Source of the DNA: Talpa occidentalis
Taxonomy: Eukaryota; Chordata; Mammalia; Eulipotyphla; Talpidae
Reading direction: 5' to 3'
Length of the DNA: 64,000 bases
Assembly: GCF_014898055.3 (NCBI RefSeq)
Contig: NW_023604861.1
Coordinates: forward strand, 84,664,399 to 84,728,398
The position numbers and the translations under genes are program-made. This document shows, piece by piece, positions 46,987 through 57,975 of this stretch (the stretch's first letter is position 1; each line of letters begins with the position of its first letter). The notes beneath the pieces were generated by a model, which made no database searches, was not told the origin of the DNA, and was given only the letters and a program-made list of their open reading frames with translations.

Positions 46987-48255
46987 GTAAACTGTTTTGA
47001 CTTTGTGTATTTTGTGACTTTCCTGTTGATCCTAAATGAGAATATTGCCTAGTCTTTATCTTTTTTCTGCTTTGTTATCCAAGTTTTTCTCTCACCTATT
47101 GGGTATATACAAGAAGTTAAAATATTTATAAAATCTTTTAAATTGTACCACGAAATTTTAAAAAATTAAAAAATATTTCACTATGGAAATGAAATAGGTT
47201 GCAACTTTTTAAAAGGAAATAATATATATTCAAGTGTGTTTTGAAGACTAAAGTCCATAGAAAATCTTGATTAATTGCTTTATGAATTTATCTGTCATAC
47301 TGCAAACGAATATCTCATAGGTTAGATTCTGCAGGAAAGCATATAACTCATTGTGTTTATTTATTTCTTTGCTGTCAACATTTAAAAATAAGACTTTGGG
47401 CTCTGGAAAAATCAGACTATCTGGTTGTACTCAGTTAGCATTTATTTCCCCATGACAGTAATCAACTGCCCCTGATGTGTGATTGTCCTTTATAAGGAAG
47501 GCATACATTCTGTTTGTTTCAGTCTCTGAAATTCTCAAAACAAATTTGTCCATTCATCTACCTTATCTCTCTGATCATTATGTATATTTACATTTTAACC
47601 TTATCCCATATATGACCCCTTTTTTTATAAAAATTTTTAGTCTTTTGGTATTCATTTGATGTTTTCCTTTGTATCACTGACATTTTTATATATGATAGTA
47701 TTTATGATGTGAAAATTCCATAGAAAATTCTATATGCGTAATTGCCTGTTTCATTTTGTTGCATTTACCGTTTTTTTTTTTATTTCTGTAACTAGGTATT
47801 AGTCAAATAGGTGCTACTAATCCTAGGGCAGTTTTCAAACTGTTACCTCTATGTGCCAGTTTCTGCATTGTGTCACTAATTTCATGTGATGACAGTAATA
47901 TCTTCAGGAGGAAAATGACTACGAAAGACTACGAAGTTAAGACTAATTAAAGACTACTAACTAAAAGTTATCTTCTAAATAACTTTGTTGCACTCAAAAG
48001 TTTTTTGTAATCTGCTTGTAAATAAATTTTGCAATGAGCAAAAAGAAGCACATTTATCAGCTAATGCTAAGGTTGCCAAGTAAATATGAAGGAAAATTTT
48101 TTACAAAATGTAGTTCACAGAGGGAAAACCCCCATGTGCTAGGGAATCCCTTACAGCTTGTTACTTGCTATATACTAGTGACAATTTGATGACATAGGTG
48201 AACTCTCTGTCAGACACTTGAGAAGGAAGTTAATATGGAAAAATGGGAAGGGAAC

Positions 48256-48980
48256 AAACTGATAGACTAAGGTAACTTCAATAGAAGTCTGCACAAAGAA
48301 CTCACCAGATATCTCCTCCCCAGGCTGCATTTGGTATGGGTGGTGTGTTTGAAATAAAGTTGGGCTTTGTTAATTGACACAGTTTCATAACCTCCCTCCT
48401 ATTATGGAGGTCCACTGGTACTGTGCATCTACTTCCAAATCCTAAAGAAGAGCTTCCTCTTGGCTTATTTTATGACTCTGCAATAATTTCACTGTGAGAG
48501 GATTAAGAATAGAAGGGAGGGCCTCCCCGGTGGCGCAGCAGTTGAACTCTGGGCTGGGAAGCTGCCCACAGCCTCTGCAGCGCCAGTTCTATTCTTGGCC
48601 GGCCGGTGAGGGTCCCACATGGCACGCAGACCTCTCCTGCTGTGCCCGCTGCTCCCCTGAGCAGTGTTTTTCGTCAGTCTGCCTGTTCTGTTCCCCGCTC
48701 TGGCTCTAGTGAATTCTCTCACCCTCCTGCGCTTCTGACTATACCCAGTGCTTGTATAAATAAATAAATAAATCTTTAAAAAAGAAAAAAGAATAGAAGG
48801 GAGAATTCCTGTCTGGGGAAATTAAATAGTAACCTGTGTTTTAATATCTAAGAGCCCTTAAAATATATAAGAAATAAAAATATTTAGGATTAGAATGTAA
48901 GATAAGAAAATCTTAAAAAATAAAACATGAGAATACAGGAAAAATTGCTCCAAATTTTGTTCAACATCAAAAAACAGGTG
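48256..48980 (+). repeat. Duplicated segment, copy 1 (with SINE inserted)
   Basis: It shares long blocks with 56563-57022: AAACTGATAGACTAAGGTAA, CACAAAGAACTCACCAGATA, CTACTTCCAAATCCTAA, TTTCACTGTGAGAGGATTAA and TGAGAATACAGGAAAAATTG, in the same order and orientation. Identity is high, roughly 85-90% by eye outside the SINE. Confidence 0.85.
48520..48788 (+). mobile_element. tRNA-derived SINE, sense
   Basis: GGCCTCCCCGGTGGCGCAGC head, tail AAATAAATAAATAAATC. Flanks AAGAATAGAAGGGAG (48505-48519 and 48789-48803) are a perfect duplication. The paralogous empty site is visible at about 56798. Confidence 0.96.
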
Positions 48981-49307
48981 TTGTATCAAGACAATAGAAA
49001 AGATAAAAATTAAGGAGTCAAAGGATTACTATGGAACATATCCCAAAATTGAAGGATATGAATTTTCTTATTACAAGGAATGATCACATATATGGAAAAT
49101 CCACACTGAGTCACATGATCTTGAAATTTCAAAACCTTGGAACAAAAGATTCTAAAAGCTTCCGAATAGAAAACACAAGTCACATATAAATAAGTGAAAA
49201 TCAGTTTTATCATCAGATTTTTCAAAAGCAATAGATGGAGCTAGAAACCAAAGGATTAATGCCTTAAAATTTTGAGGGAAAATTATTTCACTAAAACAAG
49301 GGAGTAG

Positions 49308-49604
49308 GGCCTCCCCTGGTAGCGCAGCGGTTGAGCCCTGGGCTGCGAAGCTGCCTGCAGCCTCTGCCCATCCGGTTCAATCCCCGGCCGCTAGGCAAGG
49401 GTCCCACATGGCGCGCAGACCTCTCCTGCCATGCCCGCTGCTCCCCTCAGCAGTGTACTTCGTCAGTCTGCCTGCTCTGCTCTCCGCTCTGGCTCTGGTG
49501 AATTCTCTCACCCTCCCGTGCTTCTGACTGTACCTAGTGCTTGTATAAATAAACAAATCTTAAAAAAAAAAATCACAAGTTAAATTAAAAAAAAATGAAA
49601 AAAT
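49308..49604 (+). mobile_element. tRNA-derived SINE, sense
   Basis: GGCCTCCCCTGGTAGCGCAG head, tail AAATAAACAAATCTTAAAAA with an extended A-rich end. Flanks AAAACAAGGGAGTAG (49293-49307 and 49605-49619) are perfect. Confidence 0.95.
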
Positions 49605-49793
49605 AAAACAAGGGAGTAGATTTAATTTTTTTTTTTTTTTAAGGAAAACATAAGATGGAGGAAATGGCTAGCAAAGGAGAAGAAGGGAAAGGAATTCCCA
49701 TTGAGGCATTGGTACAGAGATCTAGAAGTTCAGACTGAGAACTGTAAGAAAAATGTCAAATTGTTAAGCTGCCTCATATAGTTGACTATATTT

Positions 49794-50074
49794 TTTATTT
49801 TTTTTAAAGATTTATTTATTTATTTATACAAGCACTGGGTACAGTCAGAAGCGCGGGAGGGTGAGAGAACTCGCCAGAGCCAGAGCCGGCAGCAGAGCAA
49901 GCAGAAGGACTGAAGTACACTGCTGAGGAGAGCAGCGGGCGGCAGGAGAGGTCTGCGCGCCATGTGGGACCCTCCCCCGGCGGCCGGAGAGCAGCCGGGA
50001 CCGAACCGGCGCTGCAGAGGCCGCTTGCAGCCTCGCAGCCCAGCGCTCAACCGCTGCGCCGCCAGGGAGGCCCT
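49794..50074 (-). mobile_element. tRNA-derived SINE, antisense
   Basis: TTTTTTTTAAAGATTTATTT, TATACAAGCACTGGGTACAG, ending CGCCAGGGAGGCCC. Flanks AGTTGACTATATTT (49780-49793 and 50075-50088) are perfect. Confidence 0.95.
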
Positions 50075-51305
50075 AGTTGACTATATTTAAAAGAGATTTT
50101 CAGTTCTATTTATAAGGAAGAAGTAGGGATTGGTATATAGAAACTTAACAAAAATTAAACAAGGCCATCATAAACTCTTCAGGAAATTCAGAAATTTATA
50201 AAAGAAAATACATGTGATTGTAGGATATTAATTGACTTAACTGAATAGTAATTAAATAACAATCATATTAAATACTGAACTTTAACTGTATATTGATTTA
50301 ATCACTATGGCTGCTATTTACATAACAATATATCAACATTGAACATTAATAGCTGACACTGCTCAGAAGATAGGATAAGAGGATTTGTCTTTGATTGGAA
50401 GGTTTTTGTAAAAACAGTGATCTATATTGATAAGAAGAAAATCAGTTTTTTTCTGGAACTAAAAAGAATACAGCAGTATAATAAAGTATATTATTATACC
50501 AGTTAATACTAGAAGATATGAGTTGCTTCTGTTGACACTGGAAGGAGTGGCTAAATGAGTTGGTGGCCTTTAGAAAATGGGTAGTTGGAAGGAAGTAGAT
50601 AAGGGAACTGCTGACTTTTGTAATAATCCTCATGAAATTATTTGACTTACAAAAAAGTTTTACATATGTGTATGAGACTTTGATTAAATTATAATTTGTC
50701 CTTTCCTCCAAAAAGTAAGATTTTAGAAAGTTATATATATTTAACAAATACTAACTAAATGAATACTAGTGAGCAATGTAAGTATTGACAAAGTAGAATT
50801 CCAGACCAAAGAAAATAGAAAAATTAGACAAGTTTAAGAGGATATAACTTCAGAAGATTTTTAATATTCTGATTGCTATGTATAAAATCTAGATGATACA
50901 GGTGTGTCTCTAGGATTATTATATGAAGTAACAAAATTGGGTTCATAATAAGTCACAAAAACTTTAGTGCCAAAGAACTTGAAAGAGTTTAAATTTACCT
51001 TTTTACTTTGAAAAAAGACACTTGTTCTTAGACTTTTTAAAAAACTCTTGCATAATACCATTAAAAACCAGATATTATTTAAAGTGGCATTTTATTTAAA
51101 TCATTGTCATACGAAGAGCAATATGCAGAACTTTCCAATTTGTGTTGTAAACCTACCACAACTGTCACAGCTTTCATATAGTGGGACCTAAGAGGAACTT
51201 ATTTCATAATATATAAAAAGGTTTGGGGAATGGGTAGGGGTTTCTTCGCGATTGTGTTTGTTATCTTCTCCTTCTCTGTGGGAGCAAATGATGTCATTGT
51301 TACAG

Positions 51306-51443
51306 ATGCTGAAGTTCAAGTTATCTTCACCAAGGATGAGAGGCTCTTAGATAAAAACGGTGAAGAGGAAATTCACAGTAATTGGGCAGTGACTGTGGGT
51401 GCACGTTCTGAAGAGAAAGAATCCTTGCAGAAAGACACTGCAG
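51306..51443 (+). CDS. ALMS1: ALMS1 exon 14 (paralogous to exons 13 and 15; acceptor choice uncertain)
   Basis: With acceptor GTTACAG at 51305 the exon is 138 nt, phase 1-1, donor ACTGCAG|GTAACT. It encodes DAEVQVIFTKDERL... and ends EEKESLQKDTA. This start matches where I recall the human exon beginning (DASVQV). A second AG at 51283-51284, closer to the pyrimidine tract, would also keep the frame and add seven codons (NDVIVT-type). Those extra residues align with the starts of exons 13 and 15. Confidence 0.88.
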
Positions 51444-52439
51444 GTAACTAAGCTAGATTATCTATTGTTATTTTCTTGTAGCCATCTAATTAGTATCAAC
51501 AGAAAAGTATCCTCTTACTTTCTTTAAACTCTTTAGCTTGCTCGTGTTTCAAATGGTATATTAGCTGCATTTTGTGGTATATATTGTCATGTAAAATTAG
51601 TATCTTTAAAGCCCTATGATATATTTCTGGAGAACTTTAAAGGTGAATATAGTATACAAATTAACCTCATTGTCAAAAATTCACATTATAAACTTAAAAA
51701 AACTACTGATAAAAAAATCTCAGTGTATTAAGATGCTGACTCTAATACTTGTTGTTCATTAGGAATTCAGCTTATTTCCTTCCTAATTACCCATCCAGTT
51801 ACTTCAGTGGAACTGTGCTGATTAATGTCTCTAATGGTGGATTTAAATTAGGGTTAGTTTTGGCACTAAGAGATGTAAACAAAATAACATTGCCTTTAAA
51901 AACAGGAATTTATTTCTCTTCCTTGTAAAAATCCAGAGGTAGACATCCAGTGTTGATGTGGTATCACAGAGTATCAAAGAACAAAGCTCATTCTCTCCTG
52001 TTCCAGCATTTTCAGCTTCCATTCTCATGCTGTAGCCTCAGGTCCATATTCCAGCCAGCAGAAAGGAAGAAAGGGGAAAGAAAATCATATCCTTTCTTTT
52101 AAGTTATTCTTGGAAGTTTCATGTACCATTCTCCTTCCATCCAATTGGGCAAACTTACATGGTTACTCCAGTATACATTGCTGGGGAGGTTAGAAAATAT
52201 AATCTTTACTCTAGGAACCTTATGCCTTGCTAATAAGTCAGTGTGTTTTAGAAGAAAAGGAAAATGGATTTCAAAAGCTAGCAGGCAGTCTCTCTCACAA
52301 TTATAATTGGAAATATTTTGAAAGCATAATTAGAGACTTCTCTTTGTTTTCATGTCATATTGTGTCTTGGACAACACTTCAAAATTTTACCCTTCCTTTT
52401 TGCTATTTCTAAATGAATATTCCAGAAACAATTGTGATT

Positions 52440-52840
52440 GTGTTAGCCTTATATTCAAAATGTTTTCGTTATCCTTAAAAATAAGATCTAAACTCTTTTA
52501 GCATAGTCTTTTAGAACAGAATTGACCCTGAAACTTAAAATTCTACTTTTCACTTTTATTCCTTACAGATTCAATAATCAAATAAACCATATACAGGCCT
52601 CATGTCATAGATGTTCAGTTGCTTTCCTGACTCCAGTCTTATTTTATGTAGTGACCTTTGTTAAAATGTCTTTCTCTTTCCATCTCAGTGTGGAACCCAC
52701 CTCAGATATCTTTAAATACTCCTATCAGCTGTACTTAATTCAGAGGTCTCCATTGATTCTCCCAGCTGGAAGTACTTTCTCTTGCTCTGAGAACTTAAAG
52801 TTTTTTAGCTCTTTTTCTTGTAATTGTTTTTACCTTGCAT
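52440..52840 (+). repeat. L2-like LINE fragment
   Basis: Word order ATAAGATCTAAACTCTTTTAGCA, CCCTGAAACTTAAAATTC, GACTCCAGTCTTATTTTATG, AATACTCCTATCAGCTGTAC fits a diverged L2 3' region. Assignment is by pattern only. Confidence 0.5.
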
Positions 52841-52861
52841 GAAATATGTTTTTGCACATTT

Positions 52862-53100
52862 TTTAAAAAAAGATTTTATTTATTTATGCATACAAGAGCT
52901 TGGGTACAGGCCAGAGATGCAGGAACAGAACAGGCAGATTGACTGAAATACACTGCTGAGGGGAGCAGTGGGCGAGTCAGGAGAGCGCTGCCTCTCCTTA
53001 TGTGTAGCTCCCTCGCCGGACGGGGATCGAACTCATGCTGCAGAGGCTGTGGATTGCTTCATAGTGTGGTGCTTAACCTCTTGTGCCACCAGGGAGGTCC
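52862..53100 (-). mobile_element. tRNA-derived SINE, antisense, internally deleted
   Basis: TTTTTAAAAAAAGATTTTATTT, TTGGGTACAGGCCAGAGATGC, ending CACCAGGGAGGTCCC. About 30 bp (GAGGGTGAGAGGATTCACC region) present in other copies is missing after GCAGGA. Confidence 0.9.
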
Positions 53101-53295
53101 CTTTTTTTGTTGTTGTTTGTTTGTTTGTTTTTTAACTCCACTTTAGATCTATAATTTCTGAACACATTTCTGATTGATCTTTTTATTTTCTTTAACATCT
53201 GTAACAATGCCTTACACATAATAGATGCTTAAGAGTTATTTTAAATATTTTTGTCAACTTCCTTTCTGGATACTGTGTTAATTTCCCTTTTTTAG

Positions 53296-53466
53296 GTTCC
53301 AGTGATGCTGCTGCTACAGGGAGCTCAGCTCAACTACCAGACACAAAAATCGAAAATTTACCAGACACTGAAGAAATTAAACAAATAGAGGAGGTCCAGA
53401 GTAAGAGGCCAGTTACAAAGGAAGCCTGGTCAGAAAACAAAGAATCCTTGCAGATAGATATTGCAG
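53296..53466 (+). CDS. ALMS1: ALMS1 exon 15 (paralogous to exons 13 and 14)
   Basis: This exon is 171 nt, phase 1-1, acceptor CTTTTTTAG, donor ATTGCAG|GTAATG. It encodes GSSDAAATGSSAQLPDTKIE... and ends SENKESLQIDIA. It has the same length and phase as exon 13, and its end (KESLQxDxA) is nearly that of exon 14. Confidence 0.93.
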
Positions 53467-53646
53467 GTAATGGAGTGTGTGTGTGTGTGTTTTGAGAGAG
53501 AGCCCACATGCAGGCCTGATTCTGTGTGTTGCCATTTCATTCTGATGAGACTATAGCCTAATGATTTAGATAAAAATCAATTTTGGTATGTTTCTTATGC
53601 AAATAACTTCAGTGTTACTTTATGGATATACAAACTAACTTGTAAA

Positions 53647-54017
53647 TGTAAGATGAGCAAGACTGCAGCCATTTTGAGAAATAACTGCCATCTCAAAAGG
53701 GCACAGCTAGTTTCGTTTTGGGGCAAAAACCACAAGCCAAGGGTAAACGAAACCTAGCTGGCACCATGAGAGCTATCCAATCAAGGTGGACCCTGTCCCA
53801 GGTGTGAAAAGTCCCCGAATCCTGTCAACAAAGTACAAAAATAGCTGGTTGCTCTGGAAGGGGGTCCCTCTCTCAACCTGGTGAGACTGCTGTGTCAGTA
53901 CTCCAGGCAGAGTTGGGCCCTAGCTTAAGCTAGCAATAAAGCCTTTTTGCTTTTGCATCTCTGGCTCCGTGTGGTCTTTGGGAACCCCGGACGGAGTTGA
54001 GGCATCAACTCCTAACA
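53647..54017 (+). mobile_element. Solo LTR of an endogenous retrovirus (gammaretrovirus-like/ERV1 type)
   Basis: A 371 bp element starts TGTAAGATGAGC and ends CTCCTAACA, so it has TG...CA ends. It is flanked by the 4 bp direct repeat TAAA (53643-53646 and 54018-54021). It contains a polyadenylation signal AATAAA (53935-53940) followed by a T-rich stretch and a GGCTCCGTGTGGTC...GGGAACCCCGGAC U5-like region, as in class I retroviral LTRs. No internal gag, pol or env sequence is present, so it is a solo LTR, in the same orientation as ALMS1. Confidence 0.82.
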
Positions 54018-54359
54018 TAAATATGCTGCTTTTAGGAAAACTAAGAAACAGGATTAAAAATATATACCTAAAAATATATACCTAAAGCTGATAGTATTAG
54101 AAATGAGCATCATGTCTTAGTACTGAAATAGGAGAATCTGAAACTGTAGGCATTCCAGAATACTCTGAGAAAGACAGAAAATCCCCAGTAAAACTTTTTT
54201 AAAAAGCCTACCCTCTAATCTATTTATGTTTATTATTGCCTCCTTTTATTAACATAAAAGAAGAGCATTTAAGAAACAAGCCATTACTATCTACCTGTCA
54301 AACTCTACCTCTTAGAGAAAAATAGAATAGTAACCAGATAGAGAGAAATGAGTCAAGGA

Positions 54360-55400
54360 GCTTAATCCATCTATATGTATTTTGAAAACAGTTTAGGTGC
54401 AGTTGATCATATCAAGAAATTTTAAGATAAATGCTTTTCCACAAGGACACCTAGATTACACAGTGGGGACTCTTCAACAATTAGTGTTGGAAAACTGGAT
54501 ATACACATTTAAAAGAATGAAGTTGGATTCTTACCTTTTGCCAATACAAAAATTAGCTCAAAATAGATCACGTATCCAAACATATAAGAGCTACTAAAAT
54601 TATAAAACTCTTAGAAGAAAACAGTGTAAAGCTTCATGACACTGGATTTGACACCAAACAACATAAGCAAAAATTAATTTTACTACATCGAAATTTAAAA
54701 CTTTTCATTAAAGGATATCAACAGAGTGAAAAAGAAACCTATGGGATGGGGAAAATACTTGAAAATTGAACTGATAGTTAATATTCAGATTATATCTGAA
54801 AATTCTGTAACTTGACAACAACAAAGAAACTCAGTTAAAATGGAGGCAAAGGACTTGAAAAGACAGTTCTCCAAAGAAGATATATAAATGGCCAATAAGC
54901 ATATGAAAAGATGTTCAAGATCACTTATCATTAAAAATACAAACCAAAATCATGACATACCAATTTGTACCAAGTAGGATAGTCATATGAAAAATAAGGA
55001 AGGTCCTCAAAAATTAAAAAATAGAATTACTATGTAATCCAGTAATCCCACTTCTGTCTATATATCCAAAAAAATGTAGAGCTGGATCACATATCTGCAT
55101 GTTCATGTTCATTGCAGCATTATTCACAATAGCCACAATATGGAAATAACCCAAATGTCCATCAGTAGAAGAATGGATAAAAACATTTGTTATATACAAA
55201 TAATAAAATATTAAAAAAAGAAATACATCACATGCAACATAGGTGAACCTCAAAGACATTGTTCTTAGTAAGGTATGCCAATCATAAAAAGACATATACT
55301 GTGTACACCACAGTATCTTTTGCATACCATTATGAATACACTAAATGCTACTGAACTGTACATTTTAAAAAATTATTTAAAAAAAACTGGACACATAAAA
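54360..55400 (+). mobile_element. LINE-1 3' part, sense, decayed
   Basis: ORF2-end words occur in order: GTTGGAAAACTGGATATAC, GGATGGGGAAAATACTTG, CAGTTCTCCAAAGAAGATAT, AATGGCCAATAAGCATATG, TGCAGCATTATTCACAATAG and CCAAATGTCCATCAGTAG. There are multiple stops. Confidence 0.85.
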
Positions 55401-56003
55401 TATGTAATTTCTTACATACAAAAAGATTGTAAAATTAAAAATACAGTTGCTTTGTTTAGTATAGGAGACATAGTTGGGGGGAGATGGAAATATAATCAGT
55501 GAAAGCATATTCTTGAAAATTTTTCTAAATATTTTACACTTCTGAACAATAATAGAAGACTTTAAATGTATTGAAAATAAAGGTGAGGTAATAAGATGTA
55601 AAGAAAGACTTAGGGGATCCCAGAAACAAGAAAAGGGGAAACTTGTATCAACTACAAGGTGGAGATAAAAACAACTAGAAAAAAAAACTAAGGACTGATA
55701 GTAAAAATCCAACACTAGCATATATGTTGGTGTATGTAACAAAAAAATAATATGTAAGGAAAACAATGTGTAATTTAAAGGGACACCAAGTCCTAGGGGA
55801 ATTTCTATGTAATAATCAACACCAAAACATACGGTGGTGAAAAAGGACAAATTCTACAGGTACCTACACAGAAAAAGCAAGAAGAAAAGGGAAAAAACTA
55901 GTAAGGCGACAGAGAAGGGAAGTTAAAGGAAGTGTAAGTAGGCAAATTTCATCTTTAAAACTGATAAATCAAGAAATACATGTTACAAGGGAGCTAACTC
56001 ATA

Positions 56004-56067
56004 GATGACACAGCAGACCTCTCTTGTCTTGCCGACTCCTGGTACCCTTTAGCAATGTAGTTCAGTT
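56004..56067 (+). mobile_element. SINE internal fragment
   Basis: GATGACACAGCAGACCTCTC through TTTAGCAATGTAGTTCAGTT matches the middle of the tRNA-derived SINE (CACATGG...CAGACCTCTCCTG...CAGCAGTGTA) only. Head and tail are missing. It is followed by an A-rich run. Confidence 0.65.
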
Positions 56068-56123
56068 AAAAAAAAAACAAACAAAAAACAACAAAAAAAA
56101 ACCCTTTAAAAAATATCTTTCCA

Positions 56124-56414
56124 GGGTCTCCCCGGTGGCGCAGCGGTTGAGCGCTGGGTTGCGAAGCTCCCTGCAGCCTCTGCAGCTCCAGTTCGATCCC
56201 CGGCTGCTCCCCGGCCACTGGAGGAGGGTCCCACATGGTGCGCAGACATCTCCTGCCGCCCGCTGCTCCCCTCAGCAGTGTACTTTGGTCCTTCTGCCTG
56301 CTCTGCTCCCCACTCTGGCTCTGGTGAATTCTCTCACCCTCCTGCGCTTCTGACTGTACCCAGTGCTTGTATAAATAAATAAATAAATAAATCTTTTAAA
56401 AAAAAAAAAAAAAA
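56124..56414 (+). mobile_element. tRNA-derived SINE, sense
   Basis: GGGTCTCCCCGGTGGCGCAG head, GTTCGATCCCCGG B-box region, tail AAATAAATAAATAAATC and a long poly-A. Flanks ATCTTTCCA (56115-56123 and 56415-56423) within a longer A-rich duplication. Confidence 0.94.
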
Positions 56415-56562
56415 ATCTTTCCAAATGCCCATAGATTTTTTTTTCAGACAGCATCGTTGATATATAATGCACGTAGCATATACTTCACCCTTTTTTAAAG
56501 TGTATAATTCAATTATTCTTTTGCCCTGTTCACAAATATATGTAATCATCAGTATAGGGAAT

Positions 56563-57022
56563 AAACTGATAGACTAAGGTAACTTCAATAGACTTCTGCA
56601 CAAAGAACTCACCAGATATCTCATTCCCAGGCTGCATTTAGTATGGATGGTGTGTTCAAAATAAAGTCAGGCTCTATTCACTGACACAGTTTTATAAGCT
56701 CCCGCCTTTTATGGAAGTCTACTGTGCGTCTACTTCCAAATCCTAAGGAAGAGCTTCCTTAGGAAGCTATGCAATAATTTCACTGTGAGAGGATTAAGAA
56801 TAGAAGGGACAATGCCTGTCTGGGGAAATTAAATAGTGACCTGTGTATGGTAGCTAAGTGAGCCCTTAAAATATATCAGAAATAAAAATATCAGTCAAGG
56901 ATTCGAATATATTTTTTTATTTTTTTTTAAGGATTAGAATATAAACATGAGAAAAATCTCAGAAAATAAAACATGAGAATACAGGAAAAATTGGTCCAAA
57001 ATGCTCAATATCAAAAACCAGA
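56563..57022 (+). repeat. Duplicated segment, copy 2 (no SINE)
   Basis: Direct-orientation partner of 48256-48980. At the position of the SINE in copy 1 it reads GATTAAGAATAGAAGGGAC without interruption, an empty site. Confidence 0.85.
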
Positions 57023-57676
57023 CTGATTCTAGGATCAGAGCATGAAATATAGAACATGAATATAGAGCATCTTTGTCAAATTGTTATTGTTGAGCTAAAT
57101 TGGTTATGACTCTGTATGTGATTCAGAAGCATAGGATCATACCCATTCAGATTTGTGTCACCACACCTATCACCAAAGCACCCTCAATCCTCTGCCAACC
57201 TAGAGCATCTTACAGTGCTAGAAAGTAAGGGAGGAAAAACATTGAATGGGGAGTATGTCAAAGGGACACAAGAGCTAAGTAGAAATGACTAAAATTGGAA
57301 ATTGAAGCAATTTGAGTAATATAGTAGTGTTGAATTAAAACTGAAGTATAAATATCTAAGAGTCCATACTGATATTTAAAAAAAAAGCTAATAAGTAAAT
57401 AAACACCTTTTTGTATGGAATTCCAAATATTGTGTATAAATACTCTATTCTTAAGGAGACAGAGTTTAATTCCTACTTTTAATAGTGGATTATGCATAGT
57501 GATTTCCTTCCAAAGACTACATAGTAGGAAGAGGAAAATGAGTAACTTTAGCGTGAAGAACCTTGATAAACACTACCTCAACCCTATAGTTAGGTCAACA
57601 TCAACATGACAAATTATGTTTAATGACTTATGCCCTCAATATATGATGAGAATGGCACTTTAAAGTCTTCCTCTCT

Positions 57677-57975
57677 GGGCCTCCCTGGTGGCGCAGCGGT
57701 TGAGCGTTGGGTTGTGAAGCTGCCCGCAGCCTCTGCAGCTCCGGTTCGATCCCTGGCTGCTCCCCGGCCACCGGAGGAGGGTCCCGCATGGCGCGCAGAC
57801 CTCTCCTGCCGCCCGCTGCTCCCCTCAGCAGTGTACTTCGGTCCTTCTGCCTGCTCTGCTCCCTGCTCTGGCTCTGGTGAATTCTCTCACCCTCCCGCGC
57901 TTCTGACTGTACCCAGTGCTTGTATAAATAAATAAATAAATAAATAAATAAGCAAATGAATAAATCTTTAAAAAT
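57677..57975 (+). mobile_element. tRNA-derived SINE, sense
   Basis: GGGCCTCCCTGGTGGCGCAG head, GGTTCGATCCC B-box, tail (AAAT)n then CTTTAAAAAT. Flanks AAAGTCTTCCTCTCT (57662-57676 and 57976-57990) are perfect. Confidence 0.96.

Larger units (their letters stand above)
46987..51305 (+). other. ALMS1: Intron 13
   Basis: AT-rich unique sequence to about 48230. Then comes a segment (48256-48980) duplicated in intron 15 and carrying a SINE, followed by an older repeat-like stretch (49010-49790) with SINEs at 49308 and 49794. The rest to exon 14 shows nothing recognised. Confidence 0.8.
51444..53295 (+). other. ALMS1: Intron 14
   Basis: It holds an unnamed old repeat-like stretch (51840-52100), an L2-like fragment (52440-52840) and an antisense SINE (52862-53100). 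It ends in a strong acceptor TTTCCCTTTTTTAG. Confidence 0.8.

Noticed and set aside
55377..55850. 157-codon open frame on the - strand in intron 15
   Set aside because: Hydrophobic, low-complexity translation of AT-rich intron sequence next to an L1. There is no homology pattern, splice context or start context.
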